A stretch of DNA of 64,000 nt from Planctomycetia bacterium (GCA_015709575.1 CP054190.1:3780616-3844615), one strand, 5' to 3'; counted from the stretch's first letter, positions 54,301 through 62,173 are shown. The notes: a model not told the origin generated them from the letters alone. Program-made: numbers and translations.

Positions 54301-55344
54301 CGCGATGTCCGTGCACGAGCCATCCGGGAAGCAGCACGCCTCCGGCTCCGGGCACGGATTCGGATCGCAAACGCTGCCCTGGCCGGCGCTCAGGCCGCCC
54401 GCTGCGGCGCACGCCGATGCGAGCAGGTCCTGGCAGGAACCGTCGCCGAAGCAGCAGGCGACCGGCGGATCCGCAACCGTGAACGAGATGAAGACCACGT
54501 CGAACGCGCCGACCTTCGTAGCCGCCACGTCCTGGTTGCCCGTCGAATCCGTGAAGCGCATGGCGACGTTGAGATTCGTCGTCGTGCTCGAGTTCACGAT
54601 CACGTTCGGGAAGTCCATCACCGCGCCCGACAGGAACGTCTCGCCCGTCGCGGCCGGCTGGTTGTTCGCGAAGTTGAAGTTCGAGATCGCCAGCAGGTAG
54701 CTGCCTGGCGTCATCGTGCGCGTGATCGTGTTCGGATCGTCGTTGCCAAAGTTCGCGATCGCGTCGTAGTTCGAGTCATACACCCAGAAGTCGGTGTCGG
54801 TCGTGTGACCCGCGCGCGAAATCGTGATCGTGCCCGGCAGCAGGTTGGTCGGACCCGCGATCACCGCCACCGTCGTGGTGCTCAGGTCGTACTGGTAGCG
54901 GGCCGTCGTCGCGGTCGTACCCGCTACGCGGAAGTACAGCTCCTCCTCCTTGCCGAAGCCGTACCACTGCACGAGTTCGGGAGTCAGAGCGCCCGTCTGG
55001 ATCGTCGTGTCGGTCGCCCCGATCACGCCGCCGGACTGATTCAGACCGCGGATCGTCGGCGTCAGCGTCGCGCTGCCGGCCGTCTGCGTCAGGCGATGAC
55101 GATAGACATCCAGCGCCGCCGCCGTGGTCTTCACGCGGAAATAGTCCAGCGAAGCCAGCCCGCTGGCCGTGCCCGTGCCGGTCGTCGTGCCGCTCACGCT
55201 GTCGCCCGCGGCCAGCGTCACCGCGTTCGCCGCGGCCTTCGTGTTGTTGTCTTCCACCTCAGGATTGTCGACGGCCAACGCCGTCGAGGCTGTAGCAAGG
55301 CACAGAATTGTGCCGCTACACAACGCCAGGAACTTATCCCGCAT
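51355..55344 (-). CDS. Giant secreted Cys-rich mosaic protein with two P-domains and dockerin-like pair
   Basis: About 1329 residues. Order: signal peptide (ending ATASTALA); PPC-like beta domain (about 28-290, VEDNNTKAAANA); ACC modules; a second PPC-like domain (about 415-550); more ACC modules such as ACCFIDGSCSDVIPAICAA; two proprotein-convertase-type P domains (about 744-885 and 1045-1190; IPDSP, HTFLGDLDIFVSHNAT and GNWVLSLEDQAGADTGTL); and the dockerin-like pair GDANCDGSVNNFDIDYFV and GDINCDGVFNNFDIDPFV joined by CWAKRRCWGD. No protease catalytic motif is present although P domains usually accompany subtilases. AAGGAG lies 6 nt before the ATG at 55344. The N-terminal 290 residues closely resemble those of the 29177-33691 product. 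Confidence 0.87.
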   Translation of the reverse strand: MRDKFLALCSGTILCLATASTALAVDNPEVEDNNTKAAANAVTLAAGDSVSGTTTGTGTASGLASLDYFRVKTTAAALDVYRHRLTQTAGSATLTPTIRGLNQSGGVIGATDTTIQTGALTPELVQWYGFGKEEELYFRVAGTTATTARYQYDLSTTTVAVIAGPTNLLPGTITISRAGHTTDTDFWVYDSNYDAIANFGNDDPNTITRTMTPGSYLLAISNFNFANNQPAATGETFLSGAVMDFPNVIVNSSTTTNLNVAMRFTDSTGNQDVAATKVGAFDVVFISFTVADPPVACCFGDGSCQDLLASACAAAGGLSAGQGSVCDPNPCPEPEACCFPDGSCTDIAPGFCTGIAQGLGSNCDPNPCPQPEACCRGDTSCFTALPAACTAAGGAPQGTGSDCLTAVCPDTNPGQNCNNPIEVDIPGALPYVDLNTTQGKVNEYSTTCMGSYDGGEDIIYELVVSDPICVNITLNGGVAGGSMWLGMGLDDTCPLGALAGDCIRLAITSATVDTMTNVSLAPGSYYLMIDTFPAPNFAAYELTIEECPTVACCLPDGTCEDRCPSDCALPGGLSQGAGSDCMSAICPGTEACCYPDGSCLELAPFACVAPGINQGAGSNCTPNVCPPPQACCFIDGSCSDVIPAICAAGGGISRGAGTSCGAGDCPAVEACCLAAGGCADISPLFCDGLSRGVGSDCATEAANCPPVGACCLPPDNACIQVIEAACVDLGGTFLGGPCPTPGGLRTYTSNPNLAIPDSPAAAVTDTITVLDTGTILDVDIAMTITHTFLGDLDIFVSHNATNVILWSRDCGGNDNMNVTADDEAGALVCGSPTLGSYNPNSATAGQVLSAYDGMDVNGNWVLSLEDQAGADTGTLNSWSVIATLLSSCNLEGACCLPNGVCVEVFEDDCLDAGGTYQGDGISCDDVSCPLPACCFTDGSCQLLTGPDCAAAGGVSQGAGSSCTPNPCPQPEACCFLDGSCQDLLVSLCAAAGGESQGPGTDCDPNVCPAPGACCLPDDLCLFTLPGTCSSLGGSFVGGACGLTAAVRGYESSPNAVIPDSPIGAFPTVDVINVPENYGIADVDVELEINHTFLADLDIRLSHNATSMFLWQDACVGNDNMNVTADDEAGAVVCGTPTLGSYAPSTAGGGLLSAFDGQNANGAWTLAIDDDAGADTGVLLRWKLLITPLAAVCIPPDPCIDVLTGDANCDGSVNNFDIDYFVAGIVDGPTGATGPDVPPTASAAYLGLGGTEDCWAKRRCWGDINCDGVFNNFDIDPFVDCIVNTPAPGDPCPHCVAQACDLGGGLCADIRPAGCILLGGTPGGIGSSCP

Positions 55345-55836
55345 GCTGCGCTCCTTATCAAGTGCGACCGGCCAGGCTTCAGTCGTGTTGCCCGAGTTCG
55401 GCCACTGCGCTATACGGCGCCTGAGTACCACCCCAGACGCGCTCCGATCGAGAACGAAACAAGCGCATCACAGGCACACGCCCGCGGCGCTCCGTACTGA
55501 ATTCCGCAGCAACGCCCTCCACGGCGGGCCGCGGCTGATTTTTCGATTCCACGCCGCGCAGAACTGCTGCGCGCGGCGAACCGACCTGCAAACCGGATAG
55601 GGTGCTCCTGTCCCTGCCCGCGCGAGCCCGGCGGCGTCGGATCAGCCCGCCTGGTTCACGCACACCTCACGCACGGCTCATATTACCGACCGCCGTGAGT
55701 CATCCGCAAGCAAAAAATGGCCCCGCGACATTCGCGCGCCGCCAATGCTAGGCCCGCTGGGACGCCCATTTCCTGCTCGAATGCACACGCCGGCTGACTT
55801 GCTACAAATATAGTCCTATAACTCGATTGCGCGACG
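55345..55836. promoter_or_regulatory. 492-nt noncoding region between two mosaic genes
   Basis: No convincing gene. Directly after the stop of the 55837 gene (minus strand) is an AT-rich patch with the palindrome TATAG-TC-CTATA. A short stem CGCGA/TCGCG at 55724-55736, followed on the minus strand by TTTTTT (complement of 55712-55717), could be a weak terminator. The stretch next to 55344 should hold the promoter of the 51355-55344 gene, but I see no clear -35/-10 pair. Confidence 0.4.
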
Positions 55837-57741
55837 CTACTCGCAACCCGCCGGGCAGGGGCCGCCGATCCAATGCCCCGAAATCAGCAGGCAGCCGGCT
55901 GCTCGCAACTCAGCACAACCCGAGCCGACACAACAAGCTCCGATAAACTCTGAACAACCCACGCCCATTGGTGGGGGTGACAAGATGCACCCTACCAGAG
56001 GATCAATGTCGAAGTTGTTCAGCTTGCCGTCCCCGTTCAGATCGCCCCAGCAGCGCCGCAACTCCCAGCAGGATTGCGAAGCGCCAAGCAACAGGTAATC
56101 AAGCGGGGCCGGTGTGGCATCCGGCGGCGGCGGCTGCAAAACCCCCTGCACGAACGGATCAATGTCGAAGTTGTTGACTGCTCCATCACAATTCGCGTCA
56201 CCGGCCAGCACCGACGCGCACGGATCCGCCGGTGGGCAGAACGCCTGGCCGCAATCCTGCGACTGTACCTGACCACCCGTAACCGCGCACGTTTCTATCG
56301 GCAAATCGGCGCAAGACCCGTCCGCGAAACAGCATCCGGTCAGCGGCATAACACATGGCGAGGGCACACACCCCTGTCCGATTGCCCCGGACACCCCGCC
56401 CGCCACCTCGCACTCAAAGCCCCGCAACTCGTTGCACCCGCCGCCCTCGAAACAACAGGCCCGTAGCGCGCATGTCTCCGGCGTACACGGCGATTCCGAC
56501 GGCGGCTGAACGCCGCCCGTCTGCATGCACGCCGTCGGAGTGAGCAAGAGGCAGTCACTCGCCGTGCAGCACGGCGACGGTGCTTCGCAGGCTCCCGGCC
56601 CGCAAGCCGAACCGGGGCCGAGCGACAACCCGGAGCAGAACAGCGGCGAGACCACGATGCAGGTGGTTGTGTCCAGGCAGCAGGCTTCCACGTCCGGGCA
56701 ACCGGCAATGCCGCAGCTACTGCCGTCACCCAGCGAAACTCCGCCCAGCCCCGCGCACACGGAGGGCGGCTGGAGCAGGCAGGATCCGTCGGCGAAACAG
56801 CAGGCGGGCGGCGGCGGGTTCACAATGAAGCGCGCCCAATACATGTCATAAGAGGACGCGACGGAAGCCGTCACATTGCGGGATCCGGTCGCATCGATCA
56901 GCCCGAAGTCCAGGTCCTGCGCCGCTCCTGACAGGCTGGTGCGCACCAGCGCGTCAGGAAAATCGAGCCGCGGGCCGACGGTGCTGCGGTCAAGATTTTC
57001 CGGCGGGTTCGGCGGCGCATTGCCAGTGGCCTGAAAAATCGCCGTGTTGAAGGTGGAGACAGCGATGTAGTACGTCCCGGGCGCGAGCGTGACGTCGATC
57101 CGCGATTGCAGCGAGGTCATCGACGTCGGATCGTCGTCGTTCCATCGCAGCAGCGTGAAGTTCTGGTCGAACAGAAACAACTCAGTGTCGACCACGGTGC
57201 GGCCCACCGTCGTAATCGTGATCGGCCCCGCTTGCGCCGGCGGAGACACCAGCACCGGGGTAATCGACGTCACGCTATGCGTCGCGACGTAGGGCAGCGT
57301 GGTAATGACCGACCCGCTCACCCGGTAGTACACGATCTCCCCGCGACCGAATCCGAACCAGCGGTTGAACCGCGGCGGCATCGTGGCGGCGGATGAGCTT
57401 TGCACGAGCGTCGTGTCCGATGGGGATCCATCCGGTGGCACGCCCAGGATCGAACCCGTGTGCCCCGGCGGACCGCTGGTCGTGAGCGTCAGATCGTGTC
57501 GGTAGACCCCGAGCGGCCGCGGGCAGGTCTGGATCCGGAATGTGTCTGCCGAGTCCGGCCCGGAACCCGTCAGCACCGACCCGATCGACAGCCCGGTGAT
57601 TGTGGCACCGGCGTCGATACAGACGGCAGGCGTTGCGGCCGTTTTTAACTCGTTCGGCTCAATCTCGACGAACTGCCCCCACGCCGCGGCGGATAGGCCG
57701 AGACACAGCAGGAGCGCGAAATTCTGGCGCTTCGCCGGCAG
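55837..57741 (-). CDS. Secreted Cys-rich dockerin-like protein with a probable CTG start or 5-prime frameshift
   Basis: About 634 residues from 57741. It resembles the two larger mosaics: EIEPNELKTAATPAVC opens a PPC-like beta domain (to about 310), then six ACC modules (such as ACCFADGSCLLQPPS), the dockerin-like pair GDANCDGAVNNFDIDPFV and GDLNGDGKLNNFDIDPLV with a CWELRRCWGD linker, and a last Cys module. The first conventional start, GTG at 57576, would remove the signal peptide and the conserved IEPN segment. Upstream to the stop at 57850 there is no ATG, GTG or TTG in frame. A CTG at 57741 with GAGG 9 nt upstream would give a good signal peptide, KRQNFALLLCLGLSAAAWG. An ATG at 57775 is one frame off. 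Confidence 0.72.
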   Translation of the reverse strand: MPAKRQNFALLLCLGLSAAAWGQFVEIEPNELKTAATPAVCIDAGATITGLSIGSVLTGSGPDSADTFRIQTCPRPLGVYRHDLTLTTSGPPGHTGSILGVPPDGSPSDTTLVQSSSAATMPPRFNRWFGFGRGEIVYYRVSGSVITTLPYVATHSVTSITPVLVSPPAQAGPITITTVGRTVVDTELFLFDQNFTLLRWNDDDPTSMTSLQSRIDVTLAPGTYYIAVSTFNTAIFQATGNAPPNPPENLDRSTVGPRLDFPDALVRTSLSGAAQDLDFGLIDATGSRNVTASVASSYDMYWARFIVNPPPPACCFADGSCLLQPPSVCAGLGGVSLGDGSSCGIAGCPDVEACCLDTTTCIVVSPLFCSGLSLGPGSACGPGACEAPSPCCTASDCLLLTPTACMQTGGVQPPSESPCTPETCALRACCFEGGGCNELRGFECEVAGGVSGAIGQGCVPSPCVMPLTGCCFADGSCADLPIETCAVTGGQVQSQDCGQAFCPPADPCASVLAGDANCDGAVNNFDIDPFVQGVLQPPPPDATPAPLDYLLLGASQSCWELRRCWGDLNGDGKLNNFDIDPLVGCILSPPPMGVGCSEFIGACCVGSGCAELRAAGCLLISGHWIGGPCPAGCE

Positions 57742-57943
57742 GAGCAGGTTCCTCTTCTTTCGCCCGGTTGGGTCATTGGACCGTTCGGCCTTGCCGTCGC
57801 ACCACGACCCGGGGGCTATTGTAAGTGAAACGCCTGTTGGAACCTTGTGTTACCGATGAATCCGGCGTGAAACTTCCACTTCCGACACCGGCTTGCTTTC
57901 AACGCACATGGCCTTCCGAAACCGTTTTTTTGGCCTGCTAATG

Positions 57944-57986
57944 GGCCTCATCACGTGAGGCCGTGCAAAAGCCCGCTCTCACGGCC
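57944..57986. other. Overlapping inverted repeats upstream of feoAB
   Basis: Two perfect 7-bp hairpins share bases and cannot form together: GGCCTCA/TGAGGCC (57944-57950 with 57956-57962) and GGCCGTG/CACGGCC (57959-57965 with 57980-57986). The second ends exactly where the TTGACA of the proposed feo promoter begins. The region also precedes the divergent mosaic gene, so either transcript could carry the structure. Confidence 0.4.
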
Positions 57987-58035
57987 TTGACAATTCCGCG
58001 GTTGTTGCAGACACTTTGATTGAGGAATCAATCAA
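57987..58035 (+). promoter_or_regulatory. Putative feoAB promoter and palindromic operator
   Basis: A perfect -35 hexamer TTGACA (57987-57992) has only a weak -10 (GACACT, 58010-58015, 17-nt spacing). Overlapping the expected start point is the perfect inverted repeat TTGATTG-AGGAAT-CAATCAA (58016-58035). Such placement suits a repressor that blocks transcription, and an iron-responsive Fur- or DtxR-type regulator is the natural candidate, although the sequence is not a recognised consensus. It lies 60 nt before the feoA ATG. Confidence 0.55.
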
Positions 58036-58094
58036 CTGTCTGGCGCGTCCGCCCGTTGACGAAGCTCACGGCGAACGGCTGGAGGATCGTGCCG

Positions 58095-58319
58095 ATGTCC
58101 CTCGCTCGAACGCCCGTACTGACGACCGTCCGAGTCTCCGCCGTCCGAGGCGCGGGCTCGACCTCGACGCGCCTGATGGAAATGGGCGTGATCGAAGGCG
58201 CTGAGGTGTGCGTGCTGGGCCGCGCGCCGCTGGGCGATCCAATGCACGTCCGCCTGGGCGACTGGGAGCTGTCGCTGCGCGCCTGCGATGCGGAACTGGT
58301 CGATGTGCGTCCCGCCTAG
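58095..58319 (+). CDS. feoA: Ferrous iron transport protein A
   Basis: A 74-residue SH3-like protein that acts with FeoB in ferrous iron uptake. The family pattern is VRVSAVRGAGSTSTRLMEMGVIEG followed by a turn, read as RLMEMGVIEGAEV, then GDPMHVRLGDWELSLRACDA and a terminal VDV strand. The ATG at 58095 has GGAGG 9 nt upstream and gives the standard FeoA length; a TTG at 58020 would overlap the palindromic operator and add 25 residues without family similarity. feoB begins 27 nt downstream. Confidence 0.9.
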   Translation: MSLARTPVLTTVRVSAVRGAGSTSTRLMEMGVIEGAEVCVLGRAPLGDPMHVRLGDWELSLRACDAELVDVRPA

Positions 58320-58346
58320 CGCCCGCATCCCCCGTAAGCCGACGAC

Positions 58347-60506
58347 ATGAGCGCTTCACGACCTGCGCCGCCGCGCCCGTCCGTTGTGGCGCTGGTGGGC
58401 AACCCCAACGCCGGCAAGTCCACGCTATTCAACGCGCTAACGGGATATCACCGCCATTCGGCCAACTATCCCGGTGTCACAGTGGACGTCGGCCGCGGCC
58501 TGTTGCGCGGCTCGTCGCGCCCGGTCGAACTGCTGGACGTGCCCGGCACCTACTCGCTCGCCGCGGCCTCGCCGGACGAGATGCTGGTGTGCGACCTGCT
58601 CCACGGGCGCATGACCGGCCAGGCGCCGCCCGACGCGATCGTGGCCGTGCTGGACGCATCCAATCTTCCGCGAAACCTGTATCTGCTGAGCCAGCTGCTG
58701 GAGCTGGGCCTTCCGCTGGTGGCGGCACTGAACATGTCCGACCTGGCGCAGAAGCGCGGCATCACGATTGATGCCAAGCGTCTGGCTGAGCGGCTGGGTG
58801 TCGCGGTTGTGCCGATCGTCGCCACGGATGAATCCACGCTGCCGCCGCTGGTCCGCGCGATCGAGCGCGTGCTGAGCGCTGCCGCCAGTCCGGTGCGAGC
58901 CGATCTGCCGGAAGTGCTGCGCGCGGAGTCCCGCCGACTGTCGAACGAAGGCGGATCCGGCCTGTCCGATAGCGAGTGCCTGCGAGCGCTGCTGGATCGT
59001 GACGGCGCCACGCCGCAGCTCTTCATCCGGCGCGGTGGAAACCCGGCCTTGCTTCAGGCAGCACGCGAGCGGCTCGCCGCAGCGGAGGTGGACGGCGCAC
59101 CGGCTGAAATCCGCGCTCGTTACGCCTGGATTCACAAGCTGATCGCCGAAGTCGTGCAGCGCACCGCCGTGACGCGCGGGGCGTGGTCGACCCGCGTGGA
59201 TCGCTGGCTGACGCATCGCCTGTTCGGCGCCGCCTTCCTATTTGTCGTGCTGGCCGTGCTGTTTCAGAGCATCTTTGCCTGGGCGGATCCCCTGATGAGC
59301 CTGATCGACGAACAGTTGATCGGCTCCTTCCGGCAGGTCGCACGCAGCGCCCTGGGCGACGGAATGCTCGGCAGCCTCGCGGCCGACGGCATCATCGCCG
59401 GCGTCGGCGGCGTGCTGGTGTTCCTTCCGCAGATCGTGATCCTCTTTGCGCTGATCGCCATTCTCGAGGATTGCGGATACATGGCCCGGGCCGCCTTCAT
59501 GATGGATCGCCTGATGGGGCTGCTCGGGCTCTCCGGCCGGGCCTTCATCCCGCTGCTCTCCTCCTTCGCCTGCGCAGTGCCGGCCATCATGGGCACGCGC
59601 GTCATCGCCGATCGGCGCGAGCGCTTCATCACGATCCTGCTCGCGCCTTTCATGAGTTGCTCGGCTCGCCTGCCGGTGTATGTGCTCATGATCGGCGCGT
59701 TCGTTCCGCCCGCGGAGTATCTCGGCGGGCTGGTGACGCTGCCGGGGCTGGTGATGCTCGGCATGTACGCGGTCGGGGTGCTGGTCGCGATTCCGGTGGC
59801 GTGGCTGCTGCGAAACACCGCCCTGCGCGGCGGATCGTCGGCGTTCCTGCTGGAGCTGCCGGCCTACAAGCTGCCGCGCCTGCGGGCCATCTGGCAGCGT
59901 GTGTACTTCGCCGCCCGGGGCTTCGTCGTTCGGGCCGGCACCGTCATTTTCGCCGCCAGCGTGCTGATCTGGGCGCTCGGCTACTTTCCGCGCAGCGCCG
60001 CGGTCGAAGAAGCCGCCCGTGCCGCCGCCATGGCCGACGGCGCTGCGGCAGAGGACGCGGAGAAGCTCGTGGCCGGCGCGCTGCTGCGCGCCAGCGCGCT
60101 GGGGCGGATCGGCAGGCTCATCGAGCCGGCCGTCGCGCCGCTGGGCTGGGACTGGCGGATCGGCATCGCCGCGGTCGCCTCCTTCCCGGCCCGCGAGGTG
60201 GTCGTCGCCACGCTGGGCATCGTCTTCAATCTCGGCGACGAGGAGGACGAGGAATCCCCCGCGCTGCGCACCGCCCTGGCCGGTGCGCGCAACGAGGCCA
60301 CCGGCGGGCCGCTCTTCACGCTGCCGGTGGCGCTCTCGCTGATGGTGTTCTTTGCGCTCTGCGCGCAATGTGCGAGCACGCTGGCGGTTATCGCCCGCGA
60401 GACGCGCTCGTGGATCTGGCCGGTCGTGTCGTTCGTGGGAATGACGGCCGTCGCATACGCCGCCGCATTTCTCACTGTTGTCGCGGCACGCGCGCTCGGC
60501 GCGTAG
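58347..60506 (+). CDS. feoB: Ferrous iron transporter FeoB
   Basis: Inner-membrane Fe(II) transporter with a cytoplasmic G domain. The G motifs are GNPNAGKS (residues 18-25), a YPGVTVD switch region, DVPGTYSL and NMSD. The membrane part has the Gate-type repeats with the conserved cysteines, for example FIPLLSSFACAVPAIMGTR and FMSCSARLPVYVLMIGAF, and FFALCAQCASTLAVI near the C-terminus. 719 aa is typical. It follows feoA by 27 nt with a weak ribosome site. It converges on the porin gene; the 45-nt gap has only a small TCACC/GGTGA stem. Confidence 0.97.
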   Translation: MSASRPAPPRPSVVALVGNPNAGKSTLFNALTGYHRHSANYPGVTVDVGRGLLRGSSRPVELLDVPGTYSLAAASPDEMLVCDLLHGRMTGQAPPDAIVAVLDASNLPRNLYLLSQLLELGLPLVAALNMSDLAQKRGITIDAKRLAERLGVAVVPIVATDESTLPPLVRAIERVLSAAASPVRADLPEVLRAESRRLSNEGGSGLSDSECLRALLDRDGATPQLFIRRGGNPALLQAARERLAAAEVDGAPAEIRARYAWIHKLIAEVVQRTAVTRGAWSTRVDRWLTHRLFGAAFLFVVLAVLFQSIFAWADPLMSLIDEQLIGSFRQVARSALGDGMLGSLAADGIIAGVGGVLVFLPQIVILFALIAILEDCGYMARAAFMMDRLMGLLGLSGRAFIPLLSSFACAVPAIMGTRVIADRRERFITILLAPFMSCSARLPVYVLMIGAFVPPAEYLGGLVTLPGLVMLGMYAVGVLVAIPVAWLLRNTALRGGSSAFLLELPAYKLPRLRAIWQRVYFAARGFVVRAGTVIFAASVLIWALGYFPRSAAVEEAARAAAMADGAAAEDAEKLVAGALLRASALGRIGRLIEPAVAPLGWDWRIGIAAVASFPAREVVVATLGIVFNLGDEEDEESPALRTALAGARNEATGGPLFTLPVALSLMVFFALCAQCASTLAVIARETRSWIWPVVSFVGMTAVAYAAAFLTVVAARALGA

Positions 60507-60551
60507 CGCCGCGGTCACCTCCCGAACACGGTGAAACCCGGCGTCCAACGA

Positions 60552-62048
60552 TCAGAAATTCACCTGATACTGCACACGCCACATCAGCACGTCGTCGTTG
60601 ACGTTCGGCATGCCGGCCGTGGGGCTGCTGATCGGCGCCTCTGTGATCTTCGTCACGTCGGTCACGAGCTTGGCCTTCTGCCCGTGAAAGTGATAGTTGA
60701 AACCGGCGGCATATTCCCACGCCCCTTCGCCGCCGCCCACGTTCGTCCGCACGCCACCGACCCGCGCGATGGCCTCGAGGTTCTTCTCGTGTCCGGGAAT
60801 CGGCAGGAAGCAGCCCGCCTGCACATAGGCGCCGTGCATGGCCGTGGTCGATTCCTCCCCGGTCAGCCGCCACAGCGGAGCGGCCGGATTGTCCCACGCG
60901 GCACGAATGTCGAGGAAGCGCGCGACATATTCGCCCTGCAATGAGAAGCCCTGCCACTTGAACACCGCGTCGAGTCCGACCTGGTGGAAGCGCGTGCCAC
61001 TCATCGGCGCGAGGCCGAATCCACCCGCGCGAAAGAAGGGAAACAGCCCGCTCCGATGGAACGGGATCCGTGCGGTGCGACGGTCGCCGTCGTCCTGGTT
61101 GAAGGCATAGTGCGAGCCGATCTCCAGCCCCGGATCCTCGTGGAAACGATCATCGCCTTCGTAACTCCCCATCTCGGCATCGTCGCCGAGCACGCGCCAC
61201 ACCGCGCGCGCCAGGATGGCCGGGTTTCCGTCCAGTTCGGCCGGGTCGTTCGTGATGACACGGTTGTTCGGTCCGTCGGCCGAGTTCACCACGTCCACCG
61301 TCCAGCGCAGCCGCCCGTCCGCCAGCTTTCCGAGGAAGCTCACACCGGTCCCGAATCCCAGCCCGAACACCGCATCCACCAACCCGCGATCCGCGAACTG
61401 CAGCCGTGAGTCACTCGTTACCTGCTGCCGCAGGCTGGCCAGCCGAAACCGCCCCAATCGCACCGCCAGCGCGTCGTCAAAGGAGTACTGGATCCATCCC
61501 ATGTGCAGTCCGGCGTCATTCTGCTGTGCGCCGTCTGTGCGAATGGTGAACGAATAAGTCAGATCCTTCGCGAATGCGTGCCCCGAAAAGGTGAATCGCA
61601 GGCGCGTGATGTCAAAGCCGCTGCGGTCGCTACGCCGCAATCGGGGATCGACGTAGCGGTTCTCCTGGCGGGTGCCGACGTGCAAATACCGGAACTGGAG
61701 AAACCCGTTGAAGCGGAAGAGAAACGCGTCATCGGTGCTGCGCAGATAGAAGCCGTTGTTGTAGCCTGAGGTCAGCGACGGCGGCAGCAGCGCCTCACGA
61801 AACTCGGCGTCGGCAAGTATCTCGCGGATCTGCGTGCGCAGCGAGCGCGTGCGCTCCTGCTCCACGTCGTCACCCGCCCGCGCGGCGCGCTCCAGCTCCA
61901 TCAGCCGACGCTGTTGATCCTCGTAGCGGGCCAGCAGCGGCGCGAGGCGCGCCTCCGCCGACGCCGGTTCGACGGCCTTCGCGGACGGAACAGCCGGCAC
62001 GATCAGCATGAACAAAGCCGGAATCAAACTCGCGGTGCTGCGCGACAT
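60552..62048 (-). CDS. Outer-membrane porin of the phosphate-selective OprP/OprO family
   Basis: About 498 residues. A signal peptide (IPALFMLIVPAVPSAKA) is followed by a short helical coiled coil (about 30-75, LARYEDQQRRLMELE), then a 16-strand-type beta-barrel beginning at FLFRFNGFLQFRYLH. It ends in Phe (VQYQVNF), the usual outer-membrane insertion signal. The GFDITRLRFTFSGHA and PLWRLTGEEST boxes recur in the other porin at the window end, so the two are paralogues. AGGAG 7 nt before the ATG. Ion preference cannot be told from sequence alone; phosphate is the family name, not evidence. It follows the small secreted gene and an intrinsic terminator. Confidence 0.88.
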   Translation of the reverse strand: MSRSTASLIPALFMLIVPAVPSAKAVEPASAEARLAPLLARYEDQQRRLMELERAARAGDDVEQERTRSLRTQIREILADAEFREALLPPSLTSGYNNGFYLRSTDDAFLFRFNGFLQFRYLHVGTRQENRYVDPRLRRSDRSGFDITRLRFTFSGHAFAKDLTYSFTIRTDGAQQNDAGLHMGWIQYSFDDALAVRLGRFRLASLRQQVTSDSRLQFADRGLVDAVFGLGFGTGVSFLGKLADGRLRWTVDVVNSADGPNNRVITNDPAELDGNPAILARAVWRVLGDDAEMGSYEGDDRFHEDPGLEIGSHYAFNQDDGDRRTARIPFHRSGLFPFFRAGGFGLAPMSGTRFHQVGLDAVFKWQGFSLQGEYVARFLDIRAAWDNPAAPLWRLTGEESTTAMHGAYVQAGCFLPIPGHEKNLEAIARVGGVRTNVGGGEGAWEYAAGFNYHFHGQKAKLVTDVTKITEAPISSPTAGMPNVNDDVLMWRVQYQVNF

Positions 62049-62110
62049 GACGGTACTCCTGCCCCCCGCGCACGCGGACGAACCGCACCGGGATGGTGCG
62101 GAAAAGAAGA

Positions 62111-62147
62111 GCGGCCGGGGCAGCGTGTTTAGCGCTGCCCCGGCCGC
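62111..62147 (-). terminator. Perfect 15-bp intrinsic terminator
   Basis: Arms GCGGCCGGGGCAGCG (62111-62125) and CGCTGCCCCGGCCGC (62133-62147) pair perfectly around a 7-nt loop. On the minus strand the stem is followed by TCTTCTTTTC. It lies 26 nt after the stop of the small secreted gene and before the porin start at 62048, so the downstream porin probably has its own promoter. Confidence 0.85.
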
Positions 62148-62173
62148 AGGGGATTCCGATCAATCAACTCGCG

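Noticed and set aside
52951..55500. An 849-codon open frame on the plus strand, antisense to the P-domain mosaic gene
   Set aside because: It is rich in Arg, Ala and His with no domain or signal, as expected for a shadow frame in high-GC DNA. The opposite strand has a clear signal peptide, domains and ribosome site.
55379..55663. A 94-codon minus-strand frame in the spacer between two mosaic genes
   Set aside because: Arg-rich, no ribosome site or motif, and it overlaps the N-terminus of the mosaic gene out of frame.
57923..57935. A T7 run upstream of feoAB as an intrinsic terminator
   Set aside because: No gene ends before it on the plus strand and no strong stem directly precedes it.
58020..58094. 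An extended feoA start at the TTG at 58020
   Set aside because: It would overlap the palindromic operator, has no ribosome site and adds residues unlike FeoA; the ATG at 58095 has GGAGG.
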